DNA from: Acidovorax_G lacteus
GTDB taxonomy: Bacteria; Pseudomonadota; Gammaproteobacteria; Burkholderiales; Burkholderiaceae_C
Direction: 5' to 3'
Length of the DNA: 64,000 bases
Assembly: GCF_039540375.1 (NCBI RefSeq)
Contig: NZ_BAABEX010000029.1
Location: 372,001-436,000, forward strand
Shown here: one piece after another, positions 25,937 to 34,426 of the stretch
How the letters are laid out: each line of letters begins with the position of its first letter
Numbering within the stretch: position 1 is the stretch's first letter
Made by a program: the position numbers and the translations under genes
Notes under the pieces: model-generated
Told to the model about the DNA's origin: nothing
Seen by the model: only the letters and a program-made list of their open reading frames with translations
Database searches by the model: none

Positions 25937-28788
25937 GGGCGGACTCCTTCGCTTGCGGCAGGGGGCTCGGTGCCGGGGCCTCGCGTGACCGAGCCCAGCG
26001 CCGACAGCGTGAGCAGCGTGGAGCCCACCACGGTGATGTACACGCCCAGGTCGAACAGCGCCGCTGTGGCCAGAGGCAGAGGTCCCAGGCCCGGCACGTG
26101 CGGGTAGCCGTGCGCACTGGTCAAGAAAGGCTGGCCCAGCACAAAAGCCCCTGCACCCGTGGCCGCGGCAATGCCCAGGCCCACTGCAATCCAGCGCACA
26201 AAACGCCGCCCGCCCTGTGCGCGCAACAGGGCCTCAGTGCGGCTCTGGCCCAGGGCCATGTACTGCAGCACCAGGGCCACGGCTGTCACCAGTCCGGCAA
26301 TAAAGCCCCCGCCGGGCAGGTTGTGGCCGCGCATGAAGATATACACCGTGGTCACCAGGGCCAGCGGTAGCACCACCCGTGCCGCCACGCGCAGCATCAG
26401 GGGTTGCGCCGCAAAGGTCCAGGTGCGGCCCGCCGCATCGGCACCTGGCTTGCGGGTGCGCATGCCGTCCATCAGGGCCAACACACCGATGGCCGCAATG
26501 CCGAGCACCGTGATTTCCCCAAACGTGTCGTAGCCGCGGAAGTCCACCAGGATCACGTTGACCACGTTGGTGCCGCCGCCTGCGGGCACCGACTGGTTCA
26601 GGAAGTACCAGGCGATCGAGTCGTGGTCGCGCGTGAGCATGACCCAGGCCAGCCACGCCATGCCCGCGCCGCCCGCCACGGCAATGCTGGCATCGCGCAG
26701 CTTGCGGGCGCGCGTCGATTCACGCGGTGTCTGCCGGGGCAGCAGCGCCAGCCCCATGAGCAGCAGCACGGTGGAGACGACCTCGACCGTCAGCTGCGTG
26801 AGCGCCAGGTCGGGCGCCGACAGGCCCAGAAAGCACAGCGCCGTCACCAGCCCCACCGCGCCCGTGACGATCACGGACTGGAAGCGGTCGTGGTGGCGCA
26901 GCACCAGCCAGCCGCAGGCCAGCAGCAGCAGGGCCCAGAGCACCACGGCCGGCAGCGTGACCGGCAGCAGGGAGCGCGAGCCCTGGCCCGGCAGGCCCTG
27001 CACCACCAGCGGTGCGGCGGCCGCCACCAACGCGGCCACCAGTATCCAGGCCACATAGCGCTGCAGCGATCCGTTTTCGAGCCGCTGGGTGCAACGGCCC
27101 GCAAACCCCCACAAGGCGGCCATCAGCCGGTCGAACAGGTGCAGCCCGGTGAAGGGCCCAAACCAGCCTTCAGACACCAAACCATGCAGTCGCCGGCCGC
27201 GCATGAGGCCCAGGTACAGCGCCGCGCCCAAGCCCAGCGCCAGCACGCTCAGCAAGAGCGGCAGGTTGAAGCCGTGCCACAGCGCCAGGTGGTAGTCGGG
27301 CAGGGCTTCGCCGCGCAGCGCCGTGGCCGCTGCATGCACCAGCGGGCCTGCCAGCAGCGCCGGGGCCAGGCCCACCGCCACGCAGACGGCGGCCAGCAAG
27401 GCGACCGGCGCTTTCATGCCCAGCGGGGGCTCGTGCGGATGCGGCTGGGGCAGATCGCGCGGCGGGCCGTTGAAGAACACGTCGTGCACAAAGCGCAGCG
27501 AATACGCCACGCTGCACAGGGCGGCCACCGTGGTCAGGGCCGGAATCCACCAGCGCCAGCCACCGGGCGCCGCGAAGGCCACGGCTTCGGTCAGGAACAT
27601 TTCCTTGGACACGAAGCCGTTGAACAGCGGCACGCCCGCCATGGCCGCCGCGGCCACCATGGCCAGGGTGGCGGTCCAGGGCATGAGACGGAACAGCCCC
27701 CCCAGCTGGCGCATGTCGCGCGTGCCGGTTTCGTGGTCCACAATGCCCGCGGTCATGAACAGGGCGGCCTTGAAGCTGGCGTGGTTCAGGATGTGGAACA
27801 CCGCCGCCACGGCCGCCAGCGGAGAGCCCAGCCCGATGAGGAAGGTGATCAGCCCGAGGTGGCTGATCGTCGAGTACGCCAGCAGGCCCTTGAGGTCGTG
27901 CTTGAACACGGCAAAAGCCGCGCCCATCAGCACCGTGACCAGTCCGGCCCCGGCCACCAGGGCGGTAAACCATTCGGTGCCACCCAGTACCGGGGTCAGC
28001 CGCGCGAGCAGAAAGATGCCCGCCTTGACCATGGTGGCCGAGTGCAGGTACGCCGACACGGGAGTGGGGGCCGCCATGGCCTGCGGCAACCAGAAGTGGA
28101 AGGGAAACTGTGCGCTCTTGGTGAAGCAGCCCAGCAGGATCAGCACCAGCGCCGCCGGATAGCGCGGGTCGGCCTGGATCTGCGCTGCCTGCGCGGCCAG
28201 CTGGCTGATCTCGTAGGTGCCCGCAATCTGCCCCAGCAGTACCACACCCCCGAGCATGGCCAGCCCGCCGCCGCCGGTCACGGCCAGCGCCATGCGGGCG
28301 CCTGCACGGGCGTCGGCGCGGTGCTTCCAGTAGCCCACCAGCAAAAACGAGGCGATGCTGGTCAGCTCCCAGAACACGACGAGCAGCAGCACGTTGTCCG
28401 ACAGCACGATGCCGAGCATCGCGGCCATGAACAGCATCAGGGTGCTGAAGAACTTGCCAACGGGGTCGTCAGTGCCCAGGTAGTGGTGGGCGTACAGGAT
28501 CACAAGCAGCCCCATGCCCGTGATCAGCAGCGCAAACATCAGCGCCAGCCCGTCCAGGCGCAAGCCCACGTTCAGGCCGATTTCTGGCACCCAGGGGATG
28601 AACTGGGCCACGGGGTCTCCGGCCATGACCCCCGGGGCAAGCCAGAGCAGCAGCCCCAGGCTCGCGGCGGTGACGGCAGCGGCCAGCCATGCGGTGCGAA
28701 CGCGGCAGGCGGGCCCGGATACCGAGCCCGACCAGCCGGTCAACGCCGTCCCGGCCAGCAATGGCAACAGAATGATCAGCAGCAGCAC
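25933..28788 (-). CDS. mnhA: Mrp antiporter subunit A fused to subunit B
   Basis: A 951-residue protein, first gene of the operon. The NuoL-like core, about residues 1-640, has VVFWELTSIASFLLVGYW with the key Glu, SAQFPFHFWLPQAMAAPTPV and HATMVKAG-like SATMVKAGIFLLARL. The MrpA-specific C-terminal domain includes VNVILVDFRGYDTFGEITVLG. The last 140 residues (RVVLPLALVTTVYIFMRGHN, PGGGFIAGLVTAVALVLQYM) are MrpB, so A and B are fused, as in the group 2 (Pha-type) operons. Translation begins at GTG 28788. The complex exports sodium or potassium for protons and supports pH and salt tolerance. Confidence 0.94.
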   Translation of the reverse strand: MLLLIILLPLLAGTALTGWSGSVSGPACRVRTAWLAAAVTAASLGLLLWLAPGVMAGDPVAQFIPWVPEIGLNVGLRLDGLALMFALLITGMGLLVILYAHHYLGTDDPVGKFFSTLMLFMAAMLGIVLSDNVLLLVVFWELTSIASFLLVGYWKHRADARAGARMALAVTGGGGLAMLGGVVLLGQIAGTYEISQLAAQAAQIQADPRYPAALVLILLGCFTKSAQFPFHFWLPQAMAAPTPVSAYLHSATMVKAGIFLLARLTPVLGGTEWFTALVAGAGLVTVLMGAAFAVFKHDLKGLLAYSTISHLGLITFLIGLGSPLAAVAAVFHILNHASFKAALFMTAGIVDHETGTRDMRQLGGLFRLMPWTATLAMVAAAAMAGVPLFNGFVSKEMFLTEAVAFAAPGGWRWWIPALTTVAALCSVAYSLRFVHDVFFNGPPRDLPQPHPHEPPLGMKAPVALLAAVCVAVGLAPALLAGPLVHAAATALRGEALPDYHLALWHGFNLPLLLSVLALGLGAALYLGLMRGRRLHGLVSEGWFGPFTGLHLFDRLMAALWGFAGRCTQRLENGSLQRYVAWILVAALVAAAAPLVVQGLPGQGSRSLLPVTLPAVVLWALLLLACGWLVLRHHDRFQSVIVTGAVGLVTALCFLGLSAPDLALTQLTVEVVSTVLLLMGLALLPRQTPRESTRARKLRDASIAVAGGAGMAWLAWVMLTRDHDSIAWYFLNQSVPAGGGTNVVNVILVDFRGYDTFGEITVLGIAAIGVLALMDGMRTRKPGADAAGRTWTFAAQPLMLRVAARVVLPLALVTTVYIFMRGHNLPGGGFIAGLVTAVALVLQYMALGQSRTEALLRAQGGRRFVRWIAVGLGIAAATGAGAFVLGQPFLTSAHGYPHVPGLGPLPLATAALFDLGVYITVVGSTLLTLSALGSVTRGPGTEPPAASEGVRP

Positions 28789-28978
28789 CGTCGGGAGCCC
28801 CCTTCGTGAAGAGCGGCCATTCTAGGCAGCGGTGGTCAATGTCCCTGCGCGTTGCGCGGTTGAGCCAGTGCCCGTCACACCCTGGGGGCCGACCGGGGCG
28901 GATTGCGTGTCGCCGCCGCACCTGGCAGCGCCCTCCGCCCTGCAAGCTGCGATGAGTTTGCCTGCGCAGCGTGCATGC
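28789..28978. other. Upstream region of the Mrp operon; no gene seen
   Basis: Part of a 373-base gap between mnhA and the end of katG. It must hold the Mrp promoter, but I see no convincing -10/-35 pair or operator. The terminator-like repeat at 28979-29035 divides it from katG. Confidence 0.5.
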
Positions 28979-29035
28979 AAAAAGAGCTGCTCGTGCTTGT
29001 TCGATCAGCACGAGCAGCTCTTTTTTTATAGCAAA
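28979..29035 (-). repeat. Palindromic repeat acting as katG terminator
   Basis: Module 2 in its strongest form: a perfect 19-bp stem AAAAAGAGCTGCTCGTGCT / AGCACGAGCAGCTCTTTTT (28979-28997 and 29007-29025) with a 9-base loop. Flanked by A5 and T7, it can terminate in both directions. Module 1 survives only as TTATAGCAAA (29027-29036). It lies 126 bases after the katG stop. Confidence 0.9.
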
Positions 29036-29161
29036 CAGACTCCCTTGTGGACCGCAGGCCTGTGGTCAAGCCATCGCGCAGTGCGGCACACCCGGGTGGT
29101 CGCAGCGAACGTTCTGCGCTGCCGCAGGGCAGGCCTTCGGGCGTCAGTTTGCGTTCAGCTT

Positions 29162-31378
29162 TCAGCGGTGCAGGTCGAAGCGGTCCAGCTCCATCACCTT
29201 CACCCAGGCCGCCACGAAGTCGCGCACGAACTTGGTCTTGGCGTCGTGCTGGGCGTACACCTCGGCCAGTGCGCGCAGTTGCGAGTTGGAGCCGAACACC
29301 AAGTCCACGCGGGTGCCCGTCCAGCGCACCGTACCCGTGGCCCGGTCGCGGCCCAGGTACACACCCTGGGCGTCGGGCGAGGGGGTCCAGGCCGTGCGCA
29401 TGTCCAGCAGGTTCACGAAGAAGTCCTGGCTCAGCACCTGCGGGCGGTCGGTGAACACGCCGTGGGAGGTGCCCCCGGTGTTGGCGCCCAGCACACGCAG
29501 GCCACCGACCAGCACCGTCATCTCGGGCGCGCTCAGCGTCAGCAACTGCGCCTTGTCGAGCAGCAGCCCTTCGGCAGGTACGCTCAGCGCCTGCGGTTGG
29601 TAGTTGCGGAAGCCGTCGGCCTGGGGTTCGAGCACCGCGAACGAGGCCACGTCGGTCTGCTCCTGCGTGGCATCGGTGCGGCCCGGGGTGAAGGGCACGC
29701 TCACCGGCTGGCCTGCGGCCTCGGCGGCCATCTCGACGCCCACGCCGCCGGCCAGCACGATCAGGTCGGCCAGCGACACCTGCTTGCCGTCGCTGCGGCC
29801 GGTGTTGAAAGCGTGCTGGATGCCTTCAAGCACCGCCAGCACCTTCGCCAGCTCGGCGGGCTGGTTCACGGCCCAGTCTTTTTGGGGCGCCAGGCGAATG
29901 CGTGCGCCATTGGCGCCGCCGCGCTTGTCCGATCCGCGGAAGGTGGACGCCGAGGCCCAGGCCGTGGACACGAGCTGCGACACGGTGAGGCCGGCGGCGC
30001 GCACCCGCGCCTTGAGGTCGGCCACTTCGGCATCGCCCACCAGCGCATGGGTGACGGGCGGCACCGGGTCTTGCCAGATCAGGTCTTCGGCGGGCACCTC
30101 GGGGCCCAGGTAGCGCGCCTTGGGGCCCATGTCGCGGTGCGTGAGCTTGAACCATGCGCGCGCAAACGCGTCGGCAAAGGCCCGCGGGTCTTGCCAGAAG
30201 CGGCGCGCAATCTTCTCGTACGCCGGGTCAAAGCGCAGCGACAGGTCGGCCGTGGTCATCATCGGCGGGTGCTTCTTGCTGGGGTCGTGCGCGTCGGGGA
30301 TCATGTGCTCGGGCTTGACGTTCTGGGCCACCCACTGGTGCGCGCCGGCCGGGCTCTTGGTCAGTTCCCATTCGTAGCCGAACAGCATGTCGAAGTAGCC
30401 GTTGTCCCACTTCGTCGGGTTCGGCTTCCATGCGCCTTCGATGCCGCTGGTGGTGGTGTGCACGCCCTTGCCGGTGCCGAATTGGTTGATCCAGCCCAGG
30501 CCCTGGGCTTCCAGCGGCGCGCCTTCGGGCTCGGGGCCGACCAGCGTGGGGTCGCCCGCGCCGTGCGCCTTGCCAAAGGTGTGACCGCCGGCCACCAGGG
30601 CCACGGTTTCCTCGTCGTCCATGGCCATGCGCGCAAAGGTCTCGCGCACATCGCGGCCCGAGGCCACCGGGTCGGGGTTGCCGCCCGGGCCTTCGGGGTT
30701 CACGTAGATCAGGCCCATCTGCACCGCGGCCAGAGGGTTCTGCAGCGTGGTGGCATCGCGGCCCGGGCCCTGCGCAGCGTATCGCTCATCGCCCAGCCAG
30801 GTTTTTTCAGTGCCCCAGTAGATGTCTTCCTCGGGCTGCCAGATGTCTTCGCGGCCACCGGCAAAGCCGAAGGTCTTGAAGCCCATGGATTCGAGCGCCA
30901 CGTTGCCCGCGAGGATCATCAGATCGGCCCACGAGATCTGGTTGCCGTACTTCTGCTTGATGGGCCAGAGCAGGCGACGCGCCTTGTCGAGGTTGCCGTT
31001 GTCGGGCCAGCTGTTGAGCGGTGCGAAGCGCTGGTTGCCCGTGCCACCGCCTCCGCGGCCATCGGCCGTGCGGTAGGTGCCCGCACTGTGCCAGGCCATG
31101 CGGATGAACAGGCCGCCGTAGTGGCCCCAGTCTGCAGGCCACCAGTCTTGCGACGAGGTCATGAGTGCGCGGAGGTCGGCTTTGAGGGCGTTGTAGTCGA
31201 GCTGCTGGAAGGCCTGGGCGTAATCAAAGCCTTCGTCCATGGGGTTGGACGCCGGTGCATGCTGGTGCAGGATGCCCAGGTTCAACTGGTTCGGCCACCA
31301 GTCGCGGTTGGACTGCGTGCCTTGGGCGGCTTTGGCGCCGTGGGCGGCGGCGAATGGGCACTGGGGGGCTTGGCTCAT
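29162..31378 (-). CDS. katG: Catalase-peroxidase KatG
   Basis: Bifunctional haem enzyme, 738 residues, which breaks down hydrogen peroxide. The distal site reads FIRMAWHSAGTYR, with Arg93, Trp96 and His97. The proximal haem ligand is His266 in VAGGHTFGKAHG. Tyr225 (GLIYVNPEG) and Met251 complete the Met-Tyr-Trp adduct needed for catalase activity. A duplicated, inactive C-terminal peroxidase domain follows, as is usual. ATG 31378 is preceded by AAGGAG 8 bases upstream. Palindromes 65-90 bases before the start may be regulatory. The repeat at 28979 supplies a terminator. No oxyR gene is in the window. Confidence 0.97.
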   Translation of the reverse strand: MSQAPQCPFAAAHGAKAAQGTQSNRDWWPNQLNLGILHQHAPASNPMDEGFDYAQAFQQLDYNALKADLRALMTSSQDWWPADWGHYGGLFIRMAWHSAGTYRTADGRGGGGTGNQRFAPLNSWPDNGNLDKARRLLWPIKQKYGNQISWADLMILAGNVALESMGFKTFGFAGGREDIWQPEEDIYWGTEKTWLGDERYAAQGPGRDATTLQNPLAAVQMGLIYVNPEGPGGNPDPVASGRDVRETFARMAMDDEETVALVAGGHTFGKAHGAGDPTLVGPEPEGAPLEAQGLGWINQFGTGKGVHTTTSGIEGAWKPNPTKWDNGYFDMLFGYEWELTKSPAGAHQWVAQNVKPEHMIPDAHDPSKKHPPMMTTADLSLRFDPAYEKIARRFWQDPRAFADAFARAWFKLTHRDMGPKARYLGPEVPAEDLIWQDPVPPVTHALVGDAEVADLKARVRAAGLTVSQLVSTAWASASTFRGSDKRGGANGARIRLAPQKDWAVNQPAELAKVLAVLEGIQHAFNTGRSDGKQVSLADLIVLAGGVGVEMAAEAAGQPVSVPFTPGRTDATQEQTDVASFAVLEPQADGFRNYQPQALSVPAEGLLLDKAQLLTLSAPEMTVLVGGLRVLGANTGGTSHGVFTDRPQVLSQDFFVNLLDMRTAWTPSPDAQGVYLGRDRATGTVRWTGTRVDLVFGSNSQLRALAEVYAQHDAKTKFVRDFVAAWVKVMELDRFDLHR

Positions 31379-31443
31379 GGTCTTTCTCCTTGGTGGTGTG
31401 TGGTCCGGGTCTGACAAGGCCTGTAGATTACGCAAATGAAAAC

Positions 31444-31470
31444 CAATGATCCATTGATTAAAACTAATCA
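31444..31470. promoter_or_regulatory. Two overlapping palindromes upstream of katG
   Basis: CAATG-ATC-CATTG (31444-31456) overlaps TGATTA-AAAC-TAATCA (31455-31470). They sit about 65-90 bases before the katG start in an AT-rich patch unlike the GC-rich surroundings. An OxyR or other LysR-type site is plausible from the gene, but the match to the E. coli OxyR consensus is not close. Confidence 0.5.
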
Positions 31471-31572
31471 GGCAGATGCGCCCCTGCTATGGTCCGGCAC
31501 CCATGGATGCTTGGCAAGCGGTGGGGAGATAAGGCCGGGCGTGGGACGATGCCCCCTGGAGGCAGGCCAGCC

Positions 31573-31600
31573 AAAAAAATCGGCCCGCGAAGGGGCCGAT
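31573..31600 (-). terminator. Intrinsic terminator after the first EAL-HDOD gene
   Basis: On the minus strand, ATCGGCCCC-TTCGC-GGGCCGAT runs straight into TTTTTTT. It lies 28 bases after the stop at 31629 and upstream of the katG promoter region. Confidence 0.9.
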
Positions 31601-31628
31601 GTTGTGGGCTTGGGCGCGTGGCCAGGGC

Positions 31629-32918
31629 TCAGTCTGCGCCCAGCGACTCGGCCCATGCCAGGGCCTGCAGATGGGCCCAGTTGACCTGGCGGTTCGACAG
31701 ATGCAGGGCCTCGGCGGTGCGTGCAAACACCTCGTCGTCGCCGCTCTCGCAGGCCTTGGTGAGCTCCAGGAAAGGCGCGAACACGCCGGTGTTGTGCAGC
31801 AGCGCGTCTGTCACGGCCTGCGGCAGCGCCACCGATTCCAGCGCCTTGTCCAGCGGCAGGCCCAGCATGGTGTCGAGCAGCGAGAACACACCCACCACGA
31901 AGGCGTTGTCGCAGTCTTCCGGGGACATCAGTTCGGCGGCCAGCAGCTCCATCAGGCGGCCGCGCACCACCGCTGTGGTGCCCACGGCGGGTGGCGCACC
32001 GCCCGCGCGCGAAGTGGTCATGAGCAGCGCCGCCCAACGGAACAGCTTTTTGAGGCCCAGGATCATCACCGCATGCCGGAAGGATGTGACCTCGCACGAC
32101 AGGCCGAACCCCGACGAGTTGATGAAGCGCAGCAGATTGAAGGACAGCGTCGGGTCCTTCTTGAGCAGCTCTTCGATTTCGGCCGTCGAGGCCTGTTTGC
32201 GCACCAGGTTGATGAGCTGGATGATCGTGGCCTGCGAGGGCCGGATGGTCGTGGCCTTGACGAGGGCCGGCTTGGCAAACCAGAAGCCCTGGAACAGCTT
32301 GACGCCCAGGCCCAGCATCAGGTCGAACTGCTCCTGCGTCTCCACCTTTTCAGCCACCAGCGTGGCTTGGCTGTTGCCGGTGGCGAACTTCACCAGCGGG
32401 CCGGCCAGCTCGGGCTTGAAGGCCATCATGTCGAGCTTGATGAAGCTGGCCAGCGGCAGCCACTGCGCATAGGGCTTGCGAAGCGCCTGCTGGTTCAGTG
32501 CCAGGCGAAAGCCTTTGGCCCGCAGGCCTTGCAAAATCGGCAGACGCGAATCGATTTCTTCCTGCGTGGCGGTGTCGAGCAGCGTGGGCACCTCCAGCAC
32601 CACTTTTTCGGGGTGGATCAGCTCCAGGTGGCCGCCGGCCAGGCTGTCGTGCGTGCAGTTGATGAACACCGTCTTCTTGCCCACCAGGGCTTCGGTGCCC
32701 GCGTACGACAGCGCGTTGAAGAGCAGGGCGGCATCGCTGGCGGCGGTGTGGGCGTCCGATGCGGTGGAGCGGTCGAACAGCTCGTAGCCGTAGACCGCAC
32801 GCTTTTCGTCCACGATCGCCTGGCGGGCGATCACGGCCATGTGGTCGATGAGGTCTGGCGGTGGCGTCTGGCTGGCGGCGTCCAAAGGCATGGGGGCGGT
32901 ATCGGGCTGGCTGGACAT
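31629..32918 (-). CDS. EAL-HDOD signalling protein, paralogue 1
   Basis: A 429-residue protein with an N-terminal EAL-like domain (about residues 28-215) and a C-terminal HDOD domain (about 220-425). The EAL motif is degenerate: the site reads YGYELFDRS, and several metal-binding acidic residues are gone, although VAEKVETQEQFD is kept. It therefore probably does not hydrolyse cyclic di-GMP, and may instead bind it or partner proteins. HDOD is a metal-free HD-like fold (LLRFINSSGFGL, LGLKKLFRWAALL). In other bacteria such proteins tune motility and two-component outputs. A second copy is encoded immediately upstream on the same strand. Confidence 0.88.
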   Translation of the reverse strand: MSSQPDTAPMPLDAASQTPPPDLIDHMAVIARQAIVDEKRAVYGYELFDRSTASDAHTAASDAALLFNALSYAGTEALVGKKTVFINCTHDSLAGGHLELIHPEKVVLEVPTLLDTATQEEIDSRLPILQGLRAKGFRLALNQQALRKPYAQWLPLASFIKLDMMAFKPELAGPLVKFATGNSQATLVAEKVETQEQFDLMLGLGVKLFQGFWFAKPALVKATTIRPSQATIIQLINLVRKQASTAEIEELLKKDPTLSFNLLRFINSSGFGLSCEVTSFRHAVMILGLKKLFRWAALLMTTSRAGGAPPAVGTTAVVRGRLMELLAAELMSPEDCDNAFVVGVFSLLDTMLGLPLDKALESVALPQAVTDALLHNTGVFAPFLELTKACESGDDEVFARTAEALHLSNRQVNWAHLQALAWAESLGAD

Positions 32919-33010
32919 GGTGCGCTGTAGATAAGGTCGGACTCTTCAGCAGATTCTAGACCTCACAGCGCCGCAGGCCGGCCTTCCGGGCCTGCCGCCC
33001 GCCATGCCAC

Positions 33011-34276
33011 TCAGACGGTGAAGTTGTCGGCCCAGGCCAGCGCCTGCAGGTGCGCCATGTTGATCTGCTGGCTCGACAGGTGCAGCGTGCCAGCGGCGCG
33101 GTCGAACATGGCGTCGTTGCTCGATTCGCAGGCCTCGGCCAGTGTGAGCAGGTCGCCCAGAAAGCCCTCGCGGCGCAACAGCGCGGCCACCACCGGCTCG
33201 GGCAGCGAAATCAGCCCCAGGGCCGACACCATGGGCATGGAGAGCATCACGTCCAGCAGCGAGAAGATGCCCACGACGAAAGCCTGGTCGGCCTCCTGGG
33301 GTGGCAGGGTCTCCAGCGCCAGGAGTTCCATCAGGCGGCCGCGCACCACGGCCGTCTGTCCCACCGACGAGGGAGCCCCCCCTGTGCGCGAGGCTGTGAG
33401 CAGCAGCGCCGCCCACCGGAACAGCTTTTTCAGGCCCATGAGCATCACCGCCTGGCGGAAGGACGTGATCTCGCGCTGCAGGCCGAAGCCCGCCGAGTTG
33501 ATGAGCCGCATCAGGTTGAAGGCCAACCCGGCGTCTTTTTTGAGCACTTCCTCGATCTCGTCGGTGCTGGCCTGCTGGCGCACCTTGTTGATCAGATCGA
33601 CGATGCTGGCCTGCGACGGCGACAGCAGCTTGGTTTCGACCAGCGCGGGGCGTGCAAACCAGTAGCCCTGATAAAGCTGCACGCCGTGGCTGGACACCAT
33701 GTCGTACTGCTGCGCGGTCTCGACCTTCTCGGCGATCAGCTCGGCCTTGGACTGCCGGCCGGCATAGCGAATGAGCACGGCGAGCTGGTCGGGTGCGAGC
33801 ACCGACAGGTCGAGCTTGATGTAGTCGGCCAGCGGCAGCCACGGCGCGTAGGCCGATTCCAGCACCGTGTGGTTGAACGCCAGATGAAAGCCGCGCATGC
33901 GCAGCCCCTGCAGGATGGGCAGGCGTGCGGACACCTCTTCGGCCGCCACATGGCCGAGCGGCGGGATTTCGAGCACCACCTTGTCCGGGTCCACCAGCTC
34001 CAGGTGGCCGCCGGTCAGGCTTTCGTGGGTGCAGTTCACGAAGATCAGCTTTTTGCCCACCAGGTCTTCGGTGCCCGCATGCGAGAGCGCCGTGAAGACC
34101 AGGATCACGTCGGTGGCTGCCGTGTGGGCGGTGCCGCTGCGCGAGCGGTTGAACAGCTCGTAGCCCACCACCTGTTGCTGGCCGTTCACGATGGCCTGGC
34201 GGGCGATCATGGAAACCGAGGTCTGGCCGCCCGCAGGGGCGGAACCGGGCGTGCCGCCGGTGGCAGAAAGAGACAT
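33011..34276 (-). CDS. EAL-HDOD signalling protein, paralogue 2
   Basis: Same architecture as its neighbour and clearly a tandem duplicate. Shared stretches include MIARQAIV, GHLELVDPDKVVLEIP, LPILQGLRMRGFHLAFN, VRQQASTDEIEEVLKKD and LMGLKKLFRWAALLLTASR. The EAL site reads YELFNRS, so it too is unlikely to be an active phosphodiesterase; AEKVETAQQYD is kept. Start ATG 34276 (MSLSATGG) is preferred to the upstream TTG at 34294. The 92-base gap to paralogue 1 has no strong terminator, so both may be transcribed together. Confidence 0.88.
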   Translation of the reverse strand: MSLSATGGTPGSAPAGGQTSVSMIARQAIVNGQQQVVGYELFNRSRSGTAHTAATDVILVFTALSHAGTEDLVGKKLIFVNCTHESLTGGHLELVDPDKVVLEIPPLGHVAAEEVSARLPILQGLRMRGFHLAFNHTVLESAYAPWLPLADYIKLDLSVLAPDQLAVLIRYAGRQSKAELIAEKVETAQQYDMVSSHGVQLYQGYWFARPALVETKLLSPSQASIVDLINKVRQQASTDEIEEVLKKDAGLAFNLMRLINSAGFGLQREITSFRQAVMLMGLKKLFRWAALLLTASRTGGAPSSVGQTAVVRGRLMELLALETLPPQEADQAFVVGIFSLLDVMLSMPMVSALGLISLPEPVVAALLRREGFLGDLLTLAEACESSNDAMFDRAAGTLHLSSQQINMAHLQALAWADNFTV

Positions 34277-34426
34277 GGCGTGGGCTGGGCGCAATGGCGC
34301 GCTGATCGGAACAGGGGTGCTGATTGTAGGAAACCGATCAAACCCGAGCGGGGGGCGTGTGTGTTACGAGCGGTGTCTCGCCACACGGCGCCGGGGTGCG
34401 GCGGGCAGGTGGGCAGGTCTTGGGCC

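Noticed and set aside
26404..28809. 801-codon open frame opposite mnhA
   Set aside because: His/Gln/Arg-rich shadow of a membrane protein gene read backwards; no coding features.
28832..31414. 860-codon open frame opposite katG
   Set aside because: Antisense shadow; katG has all catalytic residues on the other strand.
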